Of a stretch of DNA of 64,000 bases, positions 34,187-44,514 are shown piece after piece. The notes beneath the pieces are model-generated. The model made no database searches and was not told where the DNA came from. It saw only the letters and a list, made by a program, of their open reading frames with translations. Each line of letters opens with the position of its first letter. The first letter of the stretch is position 1. Source of the stretch: Emydura subglobosa (Eukaryota > Chordata > Testudines > Chelidae); NCBI GenBank assembly GCA_007922225.1, contig ML679958.1, forward strand, positions 57,554,838 to 57,618,837, in the 5' to 3' direction. The position numbers and the translations under genes are program-made.

Positions 34187-34493
34187 GAGTATGTCTATGC
34201 TGTAAAGGAAAACCGGCAGCACTGAGTCTCAGAGGCTGGGTCAACTGACTCAGGCTTGCCGGGCTTGGGTTGCACAGCTAAAAATAGCAGTGTAGACATT
34301 CAGACGCCTAGTGGAGCCTGGGCTTTCAGACCCTTCACCCTTGCGGAGTTCTAGAGCCTGGACTCCAGCCCGTGCCTGAACATCTACCCTGCCATTTTTA
34401 CTTCCGTAGCTTGGGCCCTGTGAGCCAAAGTCAATCAACCCAGGCTTTGAGACTTGGTATCGCAGGTCTTTTATTGCAGTGCAGATAACATGG
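34187..34493. repeat. Terminal-inverted-repeat MITE, copy 2
   Basis: This is a relative of 29659-29931. The left end is 'agagtatgtctatgctgtaa' and the right end 'ttattgcagtgcagataaca'. It shares the internal 'gcagtgtagacatt', 'agcctgg' and 'ctccagcc' blocks in the same order. The 156-codon minus-strand frame at 34250-34720 runs across it and is not a gene. Confidence 0.7.
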
Positions 34494-35329
34494 ACACCTG
34501 GATCCCACGGTACATTTTTCTCCTGGCATTTGCCTTGTAGACTGTAAACCTTTTGGGGCAGAAACTGTCTTAGTGTTGTGCCAGGCATAAAAATAAAGCA
34601 CCCTATCAGCACTTCACAAATAACAAGCAACAGAAGGGGGTGGCCCACTATTAGCATAATCCAAAACCAAATAATCCAAAACCATAATCCAAACCATAAT
34701 CCAAATCCAACATGACCCATGTTATCAACAGGCTCACTTTTCAGACTAACACTAATTTTTCAGACTAACTTTTCAAACAAATAATTGGGATGGCATTAAA
34801 TGGGCTAAGTAAAGATCTAGGCTATTCTTATTCCAGCCAGTCTGAATGATTAACAGCCTCTATGTTTGTCATTAATTTTGGTTGCCATAGTAGCCCTTTT
34901 AAACTTGTCTCTAATAACAAAGAAGGAATTATCTTCTAACTCTAAATCAATCAGAAAACAAATGATTTTACATTCATTTTTGTTTCATTATTGCAGGTAA
35001 AGCATAATGAATTGTTACAACAAGACTTTCTGAGAGGGACAAGATGTCAATTTAAATAAACAGGTGATTTTAAAAAACAGACAAGGAGATTAAAAGGACA
35101 GTATCAATATGATTTAAGTGAAAATTTAGGCCTAAGACAAATTTGAAAGACAATACATTACAAAACCTAAGAACAACTGAAATATTTCTATGATTTTTTT
35201 AAAATTCCAATTAAAACAATTTTTGACTTGGATTTAAACATTTCCCTGCAGTATTTGCAACCCAAACATTAAAGCATTGTGCTAGTGCATGACAGCCAGG
35301 AAGGGGATGGGAGGCAGTAGAATTGCCTA
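34494..35329. other. Non-coding; short retroposon-end fragment
   Basis: The text at 34535-34610 ('ctgtaaaccttttggggcag', 'aactgtctta', 'aaataaagc') resembles the 3' end of an old amniote retroposon also seen at 58790-58905. A local repetition of 'aatccaaaacc' occurs at 34658-34700. Nothing else was recognised. Confidence 0.45.
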
Positions 35330-36205
35330 TAAACAAGAGAAACTGAGCAATGAAGCAGAGGAATTTTCATCTGCTTCATGGACAAGCTTGTTCAGATTGC
35401 AATGGGATTGGTGGCCTGCATGGTGGTATGAATGCCAGGGACCAAATGCAGCGTCTTCTCAAGTTTCAGCCATTGTCACATACTGAGGTTTTAGATGTGC
35501 TTAGGGAGCTTCAGGCTGCAACCTCCTGCAAATTGGATCGATGTGTTTCTTGCCTGATAAATTCCAGGAGGGAGATATCAGGTCTGTTATTGGAAAACAC
35601 TTTCATTGCTTTCTTTCTGGAGGACATGGTGACAGCATCTCTTAAAAAAGTAATTGTTTGGCTTTTGCTCAAATAGTCATGTCTTGAAACTGAGAATTAT
35701 TCCAATTATTGTCTTACCTATAATCTGCCTCATTTCAGGGAGAGATGAAAGGCTTGCATTATTGAAAAGGAGATAACCAAGCAACATCTGGCATACTCAA
35801 ATTTCCTTGACACTTATACTGGCTTTAGTCCTAGGTCCAGTACTTGAACTGTGTTGGTCTCACTGGTCAAAGTTCTCCTTCTGGCAACAAAAGAAGATTG
35901 AGTAGAATTTTCAAAACTTTCAGGGAGAATTGTGCTCCTAAGTCAGTTAGGTGCTTTTGAATGTACTACCCTGACTGTCCATGTAGATGCTCTTATATCT
36001 TTGACAAAACTAACTTAAAGGTATATTGACATGACTGCAGATTGTAACAGGGATAGACATTGCAGTGCTCAACTGGTTTCTCTGTTTTTCTCTCTGAGAA
36101 GACCCAAAGATTAATATTTGGCAATTGCTCATACTGTCTGATGGGTATCATATTACCTGAGAGGTGCTACATGTTTTCAGTGTCTCCCTTCCTATTCAGT
36201 ATGAA
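35330..36205 (+). mobile_element. L2 LINE remnant, 5' part (RT N-terminal)
   Basis: Translation gives L2-type reverse transcriptase blocks: KLDRCVSCLINSRREISG, VTASLKKVIVWLLLK, NYSNYCLTYNLPHF in a shifted frame, then FLDTYTGFSPRSST, and finally VFLSEKTQRLIFGNCSYC with CYMFSVSPFLFSM, which corresponds to the region just before the active site. The block breaks off exactly at the DIRS insertion at 36206 and resumes at 39157. Many stops show it is old. Confidence 0.82.
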
Positions 36206-36535
36206 AGAACAGTTACTAACCTTCATAACTGTTATTCTTCGAGATGTGTTGCTCATGTCCTTTCTCAAATTAGGTGTATATGAACCACATCCACCAGTGC
36301 CAGAAATTTTTCCCCTAGTAGTATTTGTAGTATTTGCACATGTGTCGGTATATAGGCACCGTCAGATCCTATCCTTCTCAGTTTCTTCTTGCCAGACCTC
36401 CGACATGAGGGGAAGAAGGATGGGTTGTGGAATGAACATGAGCAACACATCTCGAAGAACAACAGTTACGAAGACAAGTAACCGTTCTTTCTTCTTCCAG
36501 TGCTTGTTCATGTCCATTCTCAAATTAGGTGACTT
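36206..36535. repeat. DIRS copy 2 left terminus and internal complementary region
   Basis: The outer end starts 'agaacagttactaacc' and continues 'ttcttcgagatgtgttgctc'. The internal complementary region at about 36428-36530 reads 'catgagcaacacatctcgaa' through 'gtaaccgttct', the complement of the left end. It then reads 'ttcttcttccagtgcttgtt', the complement of the right end. This junction sets the element ends at 36206 and 39156. Confidence 0.88.
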
Positions 36536-36589
36536 ACCAGCAGTATCCCTGGAGGCGGGCAGGAGTTCACAGACGTGCTGACTGTAGTA

Positions 36590-37200
36590 AAGCCCTGCCA
36601 AAGCCAGCATTGACCCGGGTCTGCTGCGTGATAGCATAGTGGGCCGCGAAGGTGTGTACCGAAGACCAGATAGCCACCTACAGATGTCCTGGATAGGGAC
36701 CTGGGTCAGGAAGGCCGTTGAAGATGCCTGCGCTCTCATTGAGTGGGCCATGGGTAAAGCTGGAGGAGCAACCCCCGCCTGCTTGTAGAAGGCACAGATA
36801 CAGGCTGTGATCCAGGACGACATTCTCTTGATGATACCAGCTGCCCTTTCATCCGTTCACCAATGGCAATGAAGAGCTGTGTAAACCTGCGGAAGGGTTT
36901 AGTCTTATCAATGTATAGGCTAACACTTTCCTGATATTAAGAGTGTGGAGATGCCTCTCCTCATTAAAGTTGTGGGGTTTTGGAAAGAAGATTGGAAGGA
37001 ATATCACTTGGTTAACGTGGAAATGCAATATCACCTTTAACAGGAAGTCCGGGGAGGATGCAGCTGGACCTTGTCCTTGTGAAAGACTGTGTAAGGGGGT
37101 CAGAGTTTAGGGCCCTAATTTCCAAAACCTGTCTCGCCAATGTAATGGCCACTGGGAATGCCACCAGGACAGGTTCAGAAGATAGCAGGAAGCTAGAGCC
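36590..37200 (-). pseudogene. DIRS copy 2 tyrosine recombinase, C-terminal half
   Basis: Recognisable blocks on minus include QVIFLPIFFPKPHNFNEERH (36960-37020) and MAHSMRAQASSTAFLTQVPI (36700-36760), which keeps the HxxR arginine lost in copy 1. A shifted-frame VHTFAAHYAI at about 36630-36660 keeps the catalytic tyrosine. The first arginine box reads ITLARQVLEIRAL. Frames change several times and the N-terminal part is deleted, so it is not functional. Confidence 0.82.
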
Positions 37201-39001
37201 TCAAAAGGTGGTCCGCTGCTGATTAGATATGCGCAATTGTAAGCTTGCCGTAGAATAAATGTCACACCTAAAAAGGTCAAGCTTTTTTGTTTCCTTGTTT
37301 TTTGGGGTAGAACTCATCTTACCATGCCTGTCCCTCTCGTTGGCTGCTTTTACTACCAACGATCCCGCAGAGGGGTGGGTACACTCAAACCCCTTCGCGG
37401 GAACATAGTATTTCTTTTCCGCTCGCTTAAATGTCAGTGGTAGGGAAGCTGGGGTCTGCCACATGGCCTTTGCCAGTTTTACCACAACCTCGTGGACCAG
37501 GAGGGCCACCCTGGATGGGGATGCTGATGCCAGCATGCCAAACAGGTCATCTGAGGGTTCTTTTAGCTCTTCCACCTTGAGCCCTAGATTGGAAGCTACC
37601 CATTTGAGGAGCTTTTGGTGGGCTCTGAAATCGTTCAGTGAAACAGCAGTTGACGGTCACTCTATGACCTTGTCAGGGGAGGAGGAGGAAGAGACTGGCA
37701 GAGGTTGGGGGGTCCAGGTCATCCTCCCTCACCGGGGTAGTCCCTGGCATTGAGGGGCCCTCCTCCTCGTCTGATTCAATGTCTAGGGACAGTGCCGGGT
37801 GACCTGCTGCCATCTGAGGTCCCGGACATGGAATGTCCTCACGAAAGGACTGGTAGAAGCTCCAAACCGCTCTGGAATGGCCCACTGGCCTTGCAGCCAG
37901 GCTCCCATTGGGGGCACCATAGGGTAGCCCATAACTGTGGCAGCAAACTGTCCCTTCAGCAGGTTCACCTCCCCTCATATCCGAGTCTGAGCTGCTCTTC
38001 GGTGACCATGGGGGAGCTGAGGCCGATGGACTTTCCACCCTGTAATGGTAGTGTGGACCCTCTGGTGTTGGAGAGCGGTGCTGGGAGCTCGAATGCTCCA
38101 CGACTGGCTCTTGTCCTTTGGCTTCTTCTATGTGCTCGGTGACCGGTGTTGGGAAGCAAGGGATCTGTGCTAGTACTCCAAGGGTTGGTGCCAGGACTCA
38201 GGGGACCGACAGCATTCCAGGGATTGGTGTCTTCCCTCCATAGCCTGGTGCTGGGAAACCAGAGACCAGGGGCTCAAGACTGATCACTCCTGGTGCTGTT
38301 GCTCATGCCACAGGTCTGGAGAATGCTCGTGGACCAGAGAACAGTGCCTTGGCATCAGGGAGCACTGCAGGGGTCTCATCGCAGGCTTCCCTCTCGAAGG
38401 CCCCATAAATGATGATGATGCCTGGTCCCAGTGAATAGGTCTTCCTTCTTGAGGTATCTGCTGAACCGGCATGAAGAGATCTTTCATGACCTGGAAAGTC
38501 TCCAGCATTGTGGATGACTGCTAGGTACTATGGGCCCTTGCCGCTCCAGGAGTTGGTGGTGGGTCTGGGTTAGGGCTTGGAACATGGGTGAGTGACACTC
38601 CAAGAATTTTTGGGGACCAGCGGCCCTACTCAGGTCTCACTTGGTCTTCCACACCTTTCCAGTCCCTCTTCGACACTGGCCAATGCCCCAACTCTACTTG
38701 TGTCTTCTTCGGCTTCTTTGGCATTGGAGATGTTGATTGGTGCTGGGAAGACGCCAGTGCCATGGGGGTGCTCCATACTGAGGCTGACATTCTTGGTCTT
38801 GAATCTGACCATCTCGGTTCCAATGCCAACTCCATTAAAATCCCAGTCCTTCTTGGTATGAGGCCAGAATCCTATGCAAATTCTGCACTTTTCCCACACA
38901 TGGGTCTCTCCCAGGCACTTTAGACAGCTCTGATGTGGGTTGCTGATTGGCATCAGCTTTTTACACAAAGTGCAGGGTTTAAAACGCAGAGACCGCAACA
39001 T
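37201..39001 (-). pseudogene. DIRS copy 2 gag-like ORF1
   Basis: ORF1 appears to start at 39001 with MLRSLRFKPC. A cysteine/histidine-rich region follows: CTLCKKLMPISNPHQSC, CLKCLGETHVWEKC and RICIGFW, six paired cysteines in C-x2-C spacing that suggest a zinc-binding domain. The acidic middle contains LDIESDEEEGP (37673-38101 frame). The conserved core is in 37201-37575 and includes FKRAEKKYYVPAKGFE and KKLDLFRCDIYSTASLQL. It is spread over at least three frames. The reading ends at ISNQQRTTF where the internal deletion joins recombinase DNA. Confidence 0.83.
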
Positions 39002-39156
39002 GTCCCATCTCTGGGTGACTAAATTTAACTCTAATTAACTTTAAAACTTGTTTAACAGCAAAAACTAGAACTATATACACAAAGACAATTGAAACCACTA
39101 GGTTGAGAGAGAGAGAACTTGCAAAGCAAGAGAGTGTTCAAGCACTCGAAGAAGAA

Positions 39157-39400
39157 TATGAAGGTGTTAGGGAGACACTGAAGCAGTGCAGACTGTGCTT
39201 CTTTATGCATACAGACAACAGCTAGCTCTATGTCTCTATTTCACTGAACCCAGATAATGCATTTGATTGACTTTCCTCATGTCTGGTGGAGATGAAAACT
39301 TGATAGCAACTGGTCTGCAGAACCTCACCCAGGATAAGAAACAAATAATGCTGACAGGCCATGGAAAACAACTAGAATAAACAGAGTTTATGTTTGAAAC
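39157..39400 (+). mobile_element. L2 LINE remnant, continuation after DIRS insertion
   Basis: Translation gives LKQCRLCFFMHTDNS followed by LYVSISLNP. The MHTDN block stands where L2 has its YADD active site, with the second aspartate replaced. Next comes text equivalent to the region after the active site, then LTQDKKQIMLTG (about 39335-39355). It continues directly from the protein text ending at 36205, so both belong to one L2 copy split by the DIRS element. Confidence 0.75.
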
Positions 39401-41134
39401 CTTTTCTTGAAAAATTGCTGTAATTTTCCCCAACCTCCCACACAATTGAGCGTGGGGGAGAACATCCCCTCTCCAAAATAAAACCCAAATTCATGAAGGG
39501 TCTCAGAAAATGAAAGACACAAAACAGTGCAATGAACTTTGTTAGCATGTTTATCCTCAAAAATAAAAGGAATTTCAAAGTGAAAAGGCTACAATTCTGT
39601 AAGTAAAATACTAGAATACCAATACTCAAGTTTATGAATAAGCAGCCATTTCACCTTCTCCCCTCTACTGGATTCAACTTAGGACTTCTGTATTTGAGAT
39701 CAGTCTCATTAGCTAAGAAACCGAAAGGTTCTATGGCTTCTCGGAATAAGTGAGTCTCTGGTTCCAACCTCTAGTTCTTTATCAATTAGATCAAGCCAGA
39801 TTTTCACTGAAACTGTGACAATGTCATCAGCTTGCTATTTGTCAGGTCCCTCTTTAATAGCTTTCATAAGTTTAATGCCCTTTTTTGCTGGTCCTGGTTC
39901 TGTACATTGTGTGCTGTGTTTCAGCCCAACTCCTCTCCTACTCAGTAAAAAATTTTGATGTCCTTATGGTAGATGGATGTAAATATAGAGACACAATCTT
40001 CCTGAGAATTTTATCGTGCAATTCGGAAACTGGGGACATCAATCTTCCTTTTTCAGATGACAACCAGGCAGAGAGTGGATGTGGAAGAACTTTTCAAGTT
40101 CCAGGATATACTTTTGGGGTGTTACGCATTATGATTTCCTCAGTGAATTTTTAGTAGTGTGCTGAACACCCACACGGTGAGTTTTAGGCTGTCTGCACAT
40201 GAGACGTTCTCTCATCTTTTTTTACTTTATTTTTGTTGTCTGAGCCAAACTGTCTTGTCCCACTTTTCCTCAGTGTTCTTATAAGACATATTGGACACTA
40301 TATTCTGTGGTCAAATGTAGAATCAATAACATTAAGTAGGAACACATTATTCCCTGAATACTTGCTTAAAGCTATTATTGGATTGTTTTTCCTATATATC
40401 CAACCACCTTGCATTAAATGCTGATATGGATTATTTTCCCCTTCTATATTTCCACTTGTAGCAGCTAATAATTGACCCCAGGAATCTATATCTGTCTGGA
40501 GCAGTACATCCCAGATGATGTGCTTCAATCATTTATTTAAAACAGTCGTTCTGTGCTACACTGAAGTAGATGTTGATAACCTAGAAGTGGGTTGCAACTT
40601 TCTTATCAAAGTCTTTGCCTTGCTGCTGGGTTTTTTGGTTTGTTTGTTTTTTTTGTATAATCATAGCTGGAACTTTGCAGGGTGTTTTAATGTTGGAGAT
40701 GAACATAGATTGCTCCTGAATGAAGCTGATGCCAAAGGATTGCTGGTACTATCATCATAGCTTAGTTCTGATCATGACAATGGCATTCCAAATGTATCCA
40801 CTACAGGATCATCAAACTCAGTGTTATCTTCTGCCACTTCAGTAGATAAAGTTACTTTCAATGGCACATTTAATGTTAAAATGACCAATTTTTGCATTTG
40901 TTTTAGCTAAATAGCAAAAGAGGAAGGATTTGTACTTTCCAGTGCTGGGTTGGTCTTTTTGTGGGGAAAGGGAAAGGATTTTTCATAGCTTTATTATCTT
41001 TGAGGGTGCTTGATCATCTTTAATTTTTCACCTTTGTAACTCACAGGTCTTACTGGAGCCACTGCTGCTTTTATACATCTAGGACAGTAGTAGTGACCAT
41101 GAGTGCTTTTTTCTCATCCTTTTTGGATGAGAAA
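39401..41134. other. Unidentified insertion interrupting the L2
   Basis: L2 text stops near 39400 and resumes near 41135, leaving about 1.7 kb not accounted for by L2. On the minus strand parts of this interval read open for unusual lengths, for example 40298-40528 (77 codons, ending ...NVIDSTFDHRI then stop) and 40770-40900 in a related frame (containing EVAEDNTEFDDPVVDTFG). An A-rich stretch with AATAAA lies on minus at about 40213-40235. This could be a degraded processed pseudogene or another transposon. I do not recognise the protein. Confidence 0.3.
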
Positions 41135-41264
41135 ACTTTTGTAACTTTTGTTTCAGATATTGCACTCACCCCAGTAATGCATGCATTTCTCACCTTCATT
41201 TTGGATTATTGCAGCATGCTCTAGAGGGAGCTATGTTTGAAAACTTCTGGTTTGGTGCAGAAAT
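41135..41264 (+). mobile_element. L2 LINE remnant, RT C-terminal segment
   Basis: Translation gives LTPVMHAFLTFILDYCSML and LKTSGLVQKL, equivalent to the L2 region downstream of the reverse transcriptase core. It is probably the 3' continuation of the same L2 copy as 35330-36205 and 39157-39400. It is cut by the start of a second L2 copy. Confidence 0.55.
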
Positions 41265-42535
41265 TGAATTCATTGAATTAGTTGATGATCTCCCCCTGGC
41301 AATGGATGAAAACCAGATGTGAATGCTGGTATTATTAGATCCATCAGGTGTCTTCGATATCATTCATCAAAAGGCGCTGTTGACTCATCAGAGGACCCTG
41401 GCCACTCTTCAGCGCCTCCATTCTTTTCTCTCAAAGACATTTGATGGGTAGCTGAGGATAATTGCTTCTCTTCCCAAAAAGCTCAAGTGTGCAAGGTACT
41501 GCAGAGTGCCATTCTGTCACCCATCCTGTTCAAAGCATATATGGGGCCATTAGGAGGCATTGGATATGGTGTTTTCAATATGTTTATGACAGTATGTCTC
41601 TATCTTGTCACAGGCTCAAGGTCCCAGATAGAAACTAGCTCAGATTGGAGTCTAGATGAGAACGAAATGGAAGATGCTCCATCCTCAAAAAACTGACATG
41701 ATGATGGTGGCTTGGAGAAGCAGTCAGAGATGGCAAAGGCAATATCAGTTCCTTTGGCTGCAGGAGTTTTTCCAGCATTAGTCACCAGGGTTTGAAACTT
41801 AGAGCTGATTCTAGATCTCCTGCTACTACTGACAATCCTATTAAAGCAGTAAACCAGTCAGCTTTTCAGCATGAACACCTGGCCAGGAGAACACTCAGAA
41901 CATTTTGTTTTGAACATGGACCTTGCAGCTGTTTATATATAGACTTTCACAATGCACTTTACGTAGGGTTACATCTTAAAAACCATGCAGACATTGAGGC
42001 TAGTGCAAGATGCGACTGCTTGCCTAGCGAGCCCATTGAACCCTGGGAGGGAGTTTAAGGTGTTGGTAAAGATCTAGAATGCCCTAAATGGCTATGAACC
42101 TGCCTACCTGAGAACACCCTTCTCCCTGTGCCATACTACCACAGCTGCAGTCAGCACAGATGTTTGAGCTGGACCCTGCCTCATTATCAAAGAGGGCTGC
42201 TGGCAGGGTGTTCTTTGCAAGGGCTCAGCATCTGCATCAGCAGATAGGGAATTTGCTCCCCACCTTGATCCAAACTAGGCTGAATTCAGTGACCTCCTGG
42301 ACACACTGGAAAAGTCATCTAAGTGATAGGGATTTTGGAAAAGGTTAAGGCTACGATCCTGGAACAATGAAGTGGGTAGGGGAAGGAGCTTTTTTGTAGG
42401 TGGCTGGCTGACCAGGTTCCTGTCTGATTGATTGTTTTACTGCTTCTGGGTTTAAGCTGTAATAATTGTCAGGGCACCAGATGCCTTCTAGAGGCATCCT
42501 TCTTATTATTTAAATGAAAAATAAATAAATAAAAT
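41265..42535 (+). mobile_element. Second L2 LINE copy, 5'-truncated
   Basis: This starts again in the middle of the reverse transcriptase: LMISPW.. in one frame and MLVLLDPSGVFDIIHQKALL in another (41326-41390), where DPSGVFD matches the LDLSAAFD block of L2. It continues with VLQSAILSPILFKAYMGPL (41492-41550). The C-terminal region includes ALYVGLHLKNHADIEASARC and ends with SVTSWTHWKSHL. The 3' tail has 'aaataaataaataaaat', typical of L2 ends. Many frameshifts are present. Confidence 0.78.
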
Positions 42536-43974
42536 CCTTGTGAAACTTTAACTAGTGTGGAATGCAGCTGACTTAGAAGCTAGTGCAGTTTCAGTAGCCC
42601 AGGTGTAATCTGTTTTATGTGAGCAGTGCTACTATGTCCTTCCAAGTGTAATTCTCTATCTAGGTTATTATACTGTCTCAACACTGTGGTGTCTGAGCAC
42701 TGATATCTTTTGTCCTACCTAGTTTAGAGACAGCCTTTCTCACCATGGCAGCTGAGATTAGCTAAGGTGTTTGAGCTAAGAGCCCCCTTTGAAAGAACTG
42801 GTCACTGGGCGTGACCAATGAAGAATGTGATTCTAGAATGATTTCCATCATAGGCCTGATCTATACTTAACAATTAGATTGATCCTGGTCACACATAGCT
42901 GTGAATAATGTCATGCTCTGAGCACCGCAGTTAGGTCAGCCTAACCTCTGATGTAGACGTGGGTAGGTCAACAGAAGAATGTGCAAAATGCTCCTGTTCT
43001 CTCCACGCCTCTCTGTTTACTGCATTACTTTCCCTTGCTTCATATTTGCAAAGTTACTAACATCCTACATGAGTAGGCATTCCATCATTCCTGCAGCCTC
43101 TGGCAGGGGAACTGAGCTGGAAGCAGCCACCCCAAAAATTCCTGCAGCTACCAGTCAGGGAAGAGAGGTTGGAGACCCTGTAGATCTCCATCTAAAGCTG
43201 TAATGTACACACACACCGTTTTTTTAACAATATGTATTTCCAAATGTATAAGAGCAGAAGGGCATACCAGACATATGCCTGGCTCTGGAAAGAAGATGAA
43301 AGGTAGTGGATTGCCATGCTTACACTCACTGTAGGAAAATTGCTCTGCCTAATTTTTGTGAAATCGGTATTTTCATGCTTGCATCTCGTTTATATGAGAG
43401 AAGGTCTGCTGCTCCTAACTCCAGGCTGAGTTCACCAACAACCGAGTGGCATTCACTAGACTCATTGTTCTATTTTGAAGCAGGATTATAGTCGACTGAT
43501 AACATATTCAGAATGAAACGCCATCAGAAAGCAATGAGATAAAGGGGGAAAGGTATAGAACAAGAGGAAGTGAGGGAAAGTGAAATGCAACTGAGAGATG
43601 GGTAAAAAGTACATTAAAAAGATTCCCTTGTCCAGCACTATAATGAGTTTTCTTTTTTATTTGGAATTGTTTTCAATGTTTAAACTTTTTCTCCCCTAAA
43701 ATCAAAACACGTTTTGCCATAGGAATATCGCAAGTAGGGTTTAGAATGTCCACTGAAGGACTGCTGGGAAGATGTGTCATTTGCAGATAGACACCAATAG
43801 GAGAATTAGGAAACTCCAACAGCAAATGACTAGCAAAATGAAAAGAAAAACAAACCACAAAATCCATAAGAAAGTAAAAGGAGGCTTAGAGGGAGAATGT
43901 GGAGGCATCACAAGAAGCAAATAAAAATACTGAATGAAAACAAGAACTGTGCAGAAAGACGGAAGATACCGTCT
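42536..43974. other. Non-coding; partial hAT-like MITE
   Basis: A truncated relative of the 6166-6432 element begins near 42854 ('ggcctgatctatact') and is recognisable to about 42980 ('gtaggtcaacagaagaatg'). The rest contains no recognised gene. The minus-strand frame 43777-44007 is hydrophobic but unrelated to any family I know. Confidence 0.45.
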
Positions 43975-44514
43975 TGCAAGAAATCCAATAGAATCGAAGG
44001 AATCCAAGAGAGCTGGCCATATTTTAAAGAAACCTTATTGAGGGTGCAGGAACAAACCATCCCGATGTGCAAAAAGAATAGCAAATATGGTAGGCGCCCT
44101 GCTTGGCTTAACAAAGGAGAGGCTGAGGGAACTACGCTTGTTTAGTCTGCAGAAGAGAAGAATGAGGGGGGATTTGATAGCAGCCTTTAACTACCTGAAA
44201 GGGGGTTCCAGGGAGGATGGAGCTAGGCTGTTCTCAGTAGTCACAGATGACAGAACAGGGAGCGATGGTCTCAAGTTGCAGTGGGGGAAGTCTAGGTTGG
44301 ACATTAGGAAAAAGTTTTTCACTAGGAGGGTAGTGAAGCACTGCAATGGGTTATCTAGGGAGGTGGTGGAATCTTCATCTTTGGAGGTTTTTAAACTGCG
44401 GCTTGACAAAGCCCTGGCTGGGATTATTTAGCTAAGGTTAGTCCTGGTTAGTCCTGCTTTGAGCAGGGGGTTGGACTAGATGACCACCTGAGGTCCCTTC
44501 CAATTCTATGATTC
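43975..44514 (+). mobile_element. CR1 LINE with internal deletion, plus strand
   Basis: The 5' piece 43975-44105 encodes [18 protein letters not shown] and RRPAWLNKG. It then jumps near 44108 to [19 protein letters not shown], deleting most of the reverse transcriptase. The join falls in a short shared 'aggagaggctga' context. The C-terminal block runs to LDKALAGII, followed by the CR1 3' untranslated tail ending 'ttctatgattcta'. Confidence 0.9.

Larger units (their letters stand above)
36206..39156 (-). mobile_element. DIRS-type retrotransposon, internally deleted, minus strand
   Basis: This 2.95 kb copy retains the left inverted terminus (36206-36425), the internal complementary region, the C-terminal half of the recombinase, and gag with its cysteine-rich N-terminus. 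RT, RNase H, the connector and the recombinase N-terminus are absent. Gag text (ISNQQ) runs directly into recombinase text near 37200. The right terminus is reduced to 'aagcactcgaagaagaa', having lost the rest of its inverted repeat. It belongs to a subfamily distinct from copy 1: its terminus reads 'ctcaaattaggtg' where copy 1 reads 'ccattataggtg'. TATGAA flanks both sides (36200-36205 and 39157-39162). Confidence 0.9.

Noticed and set aside
34250..34720. 156-codon minus frame
   Set aside because: It runs across the MITE at 34187-34493 and a simple repeat of aatccaaaacc, with low-complexity W/F/I-rich text at its start.
37750..38923. Plus-strand frames of 111-130 codons
   Set aside because: They are antisense to the DIRS copy 2 gag, whose minus-strand reading shows the cysteine-rich and core motifs.
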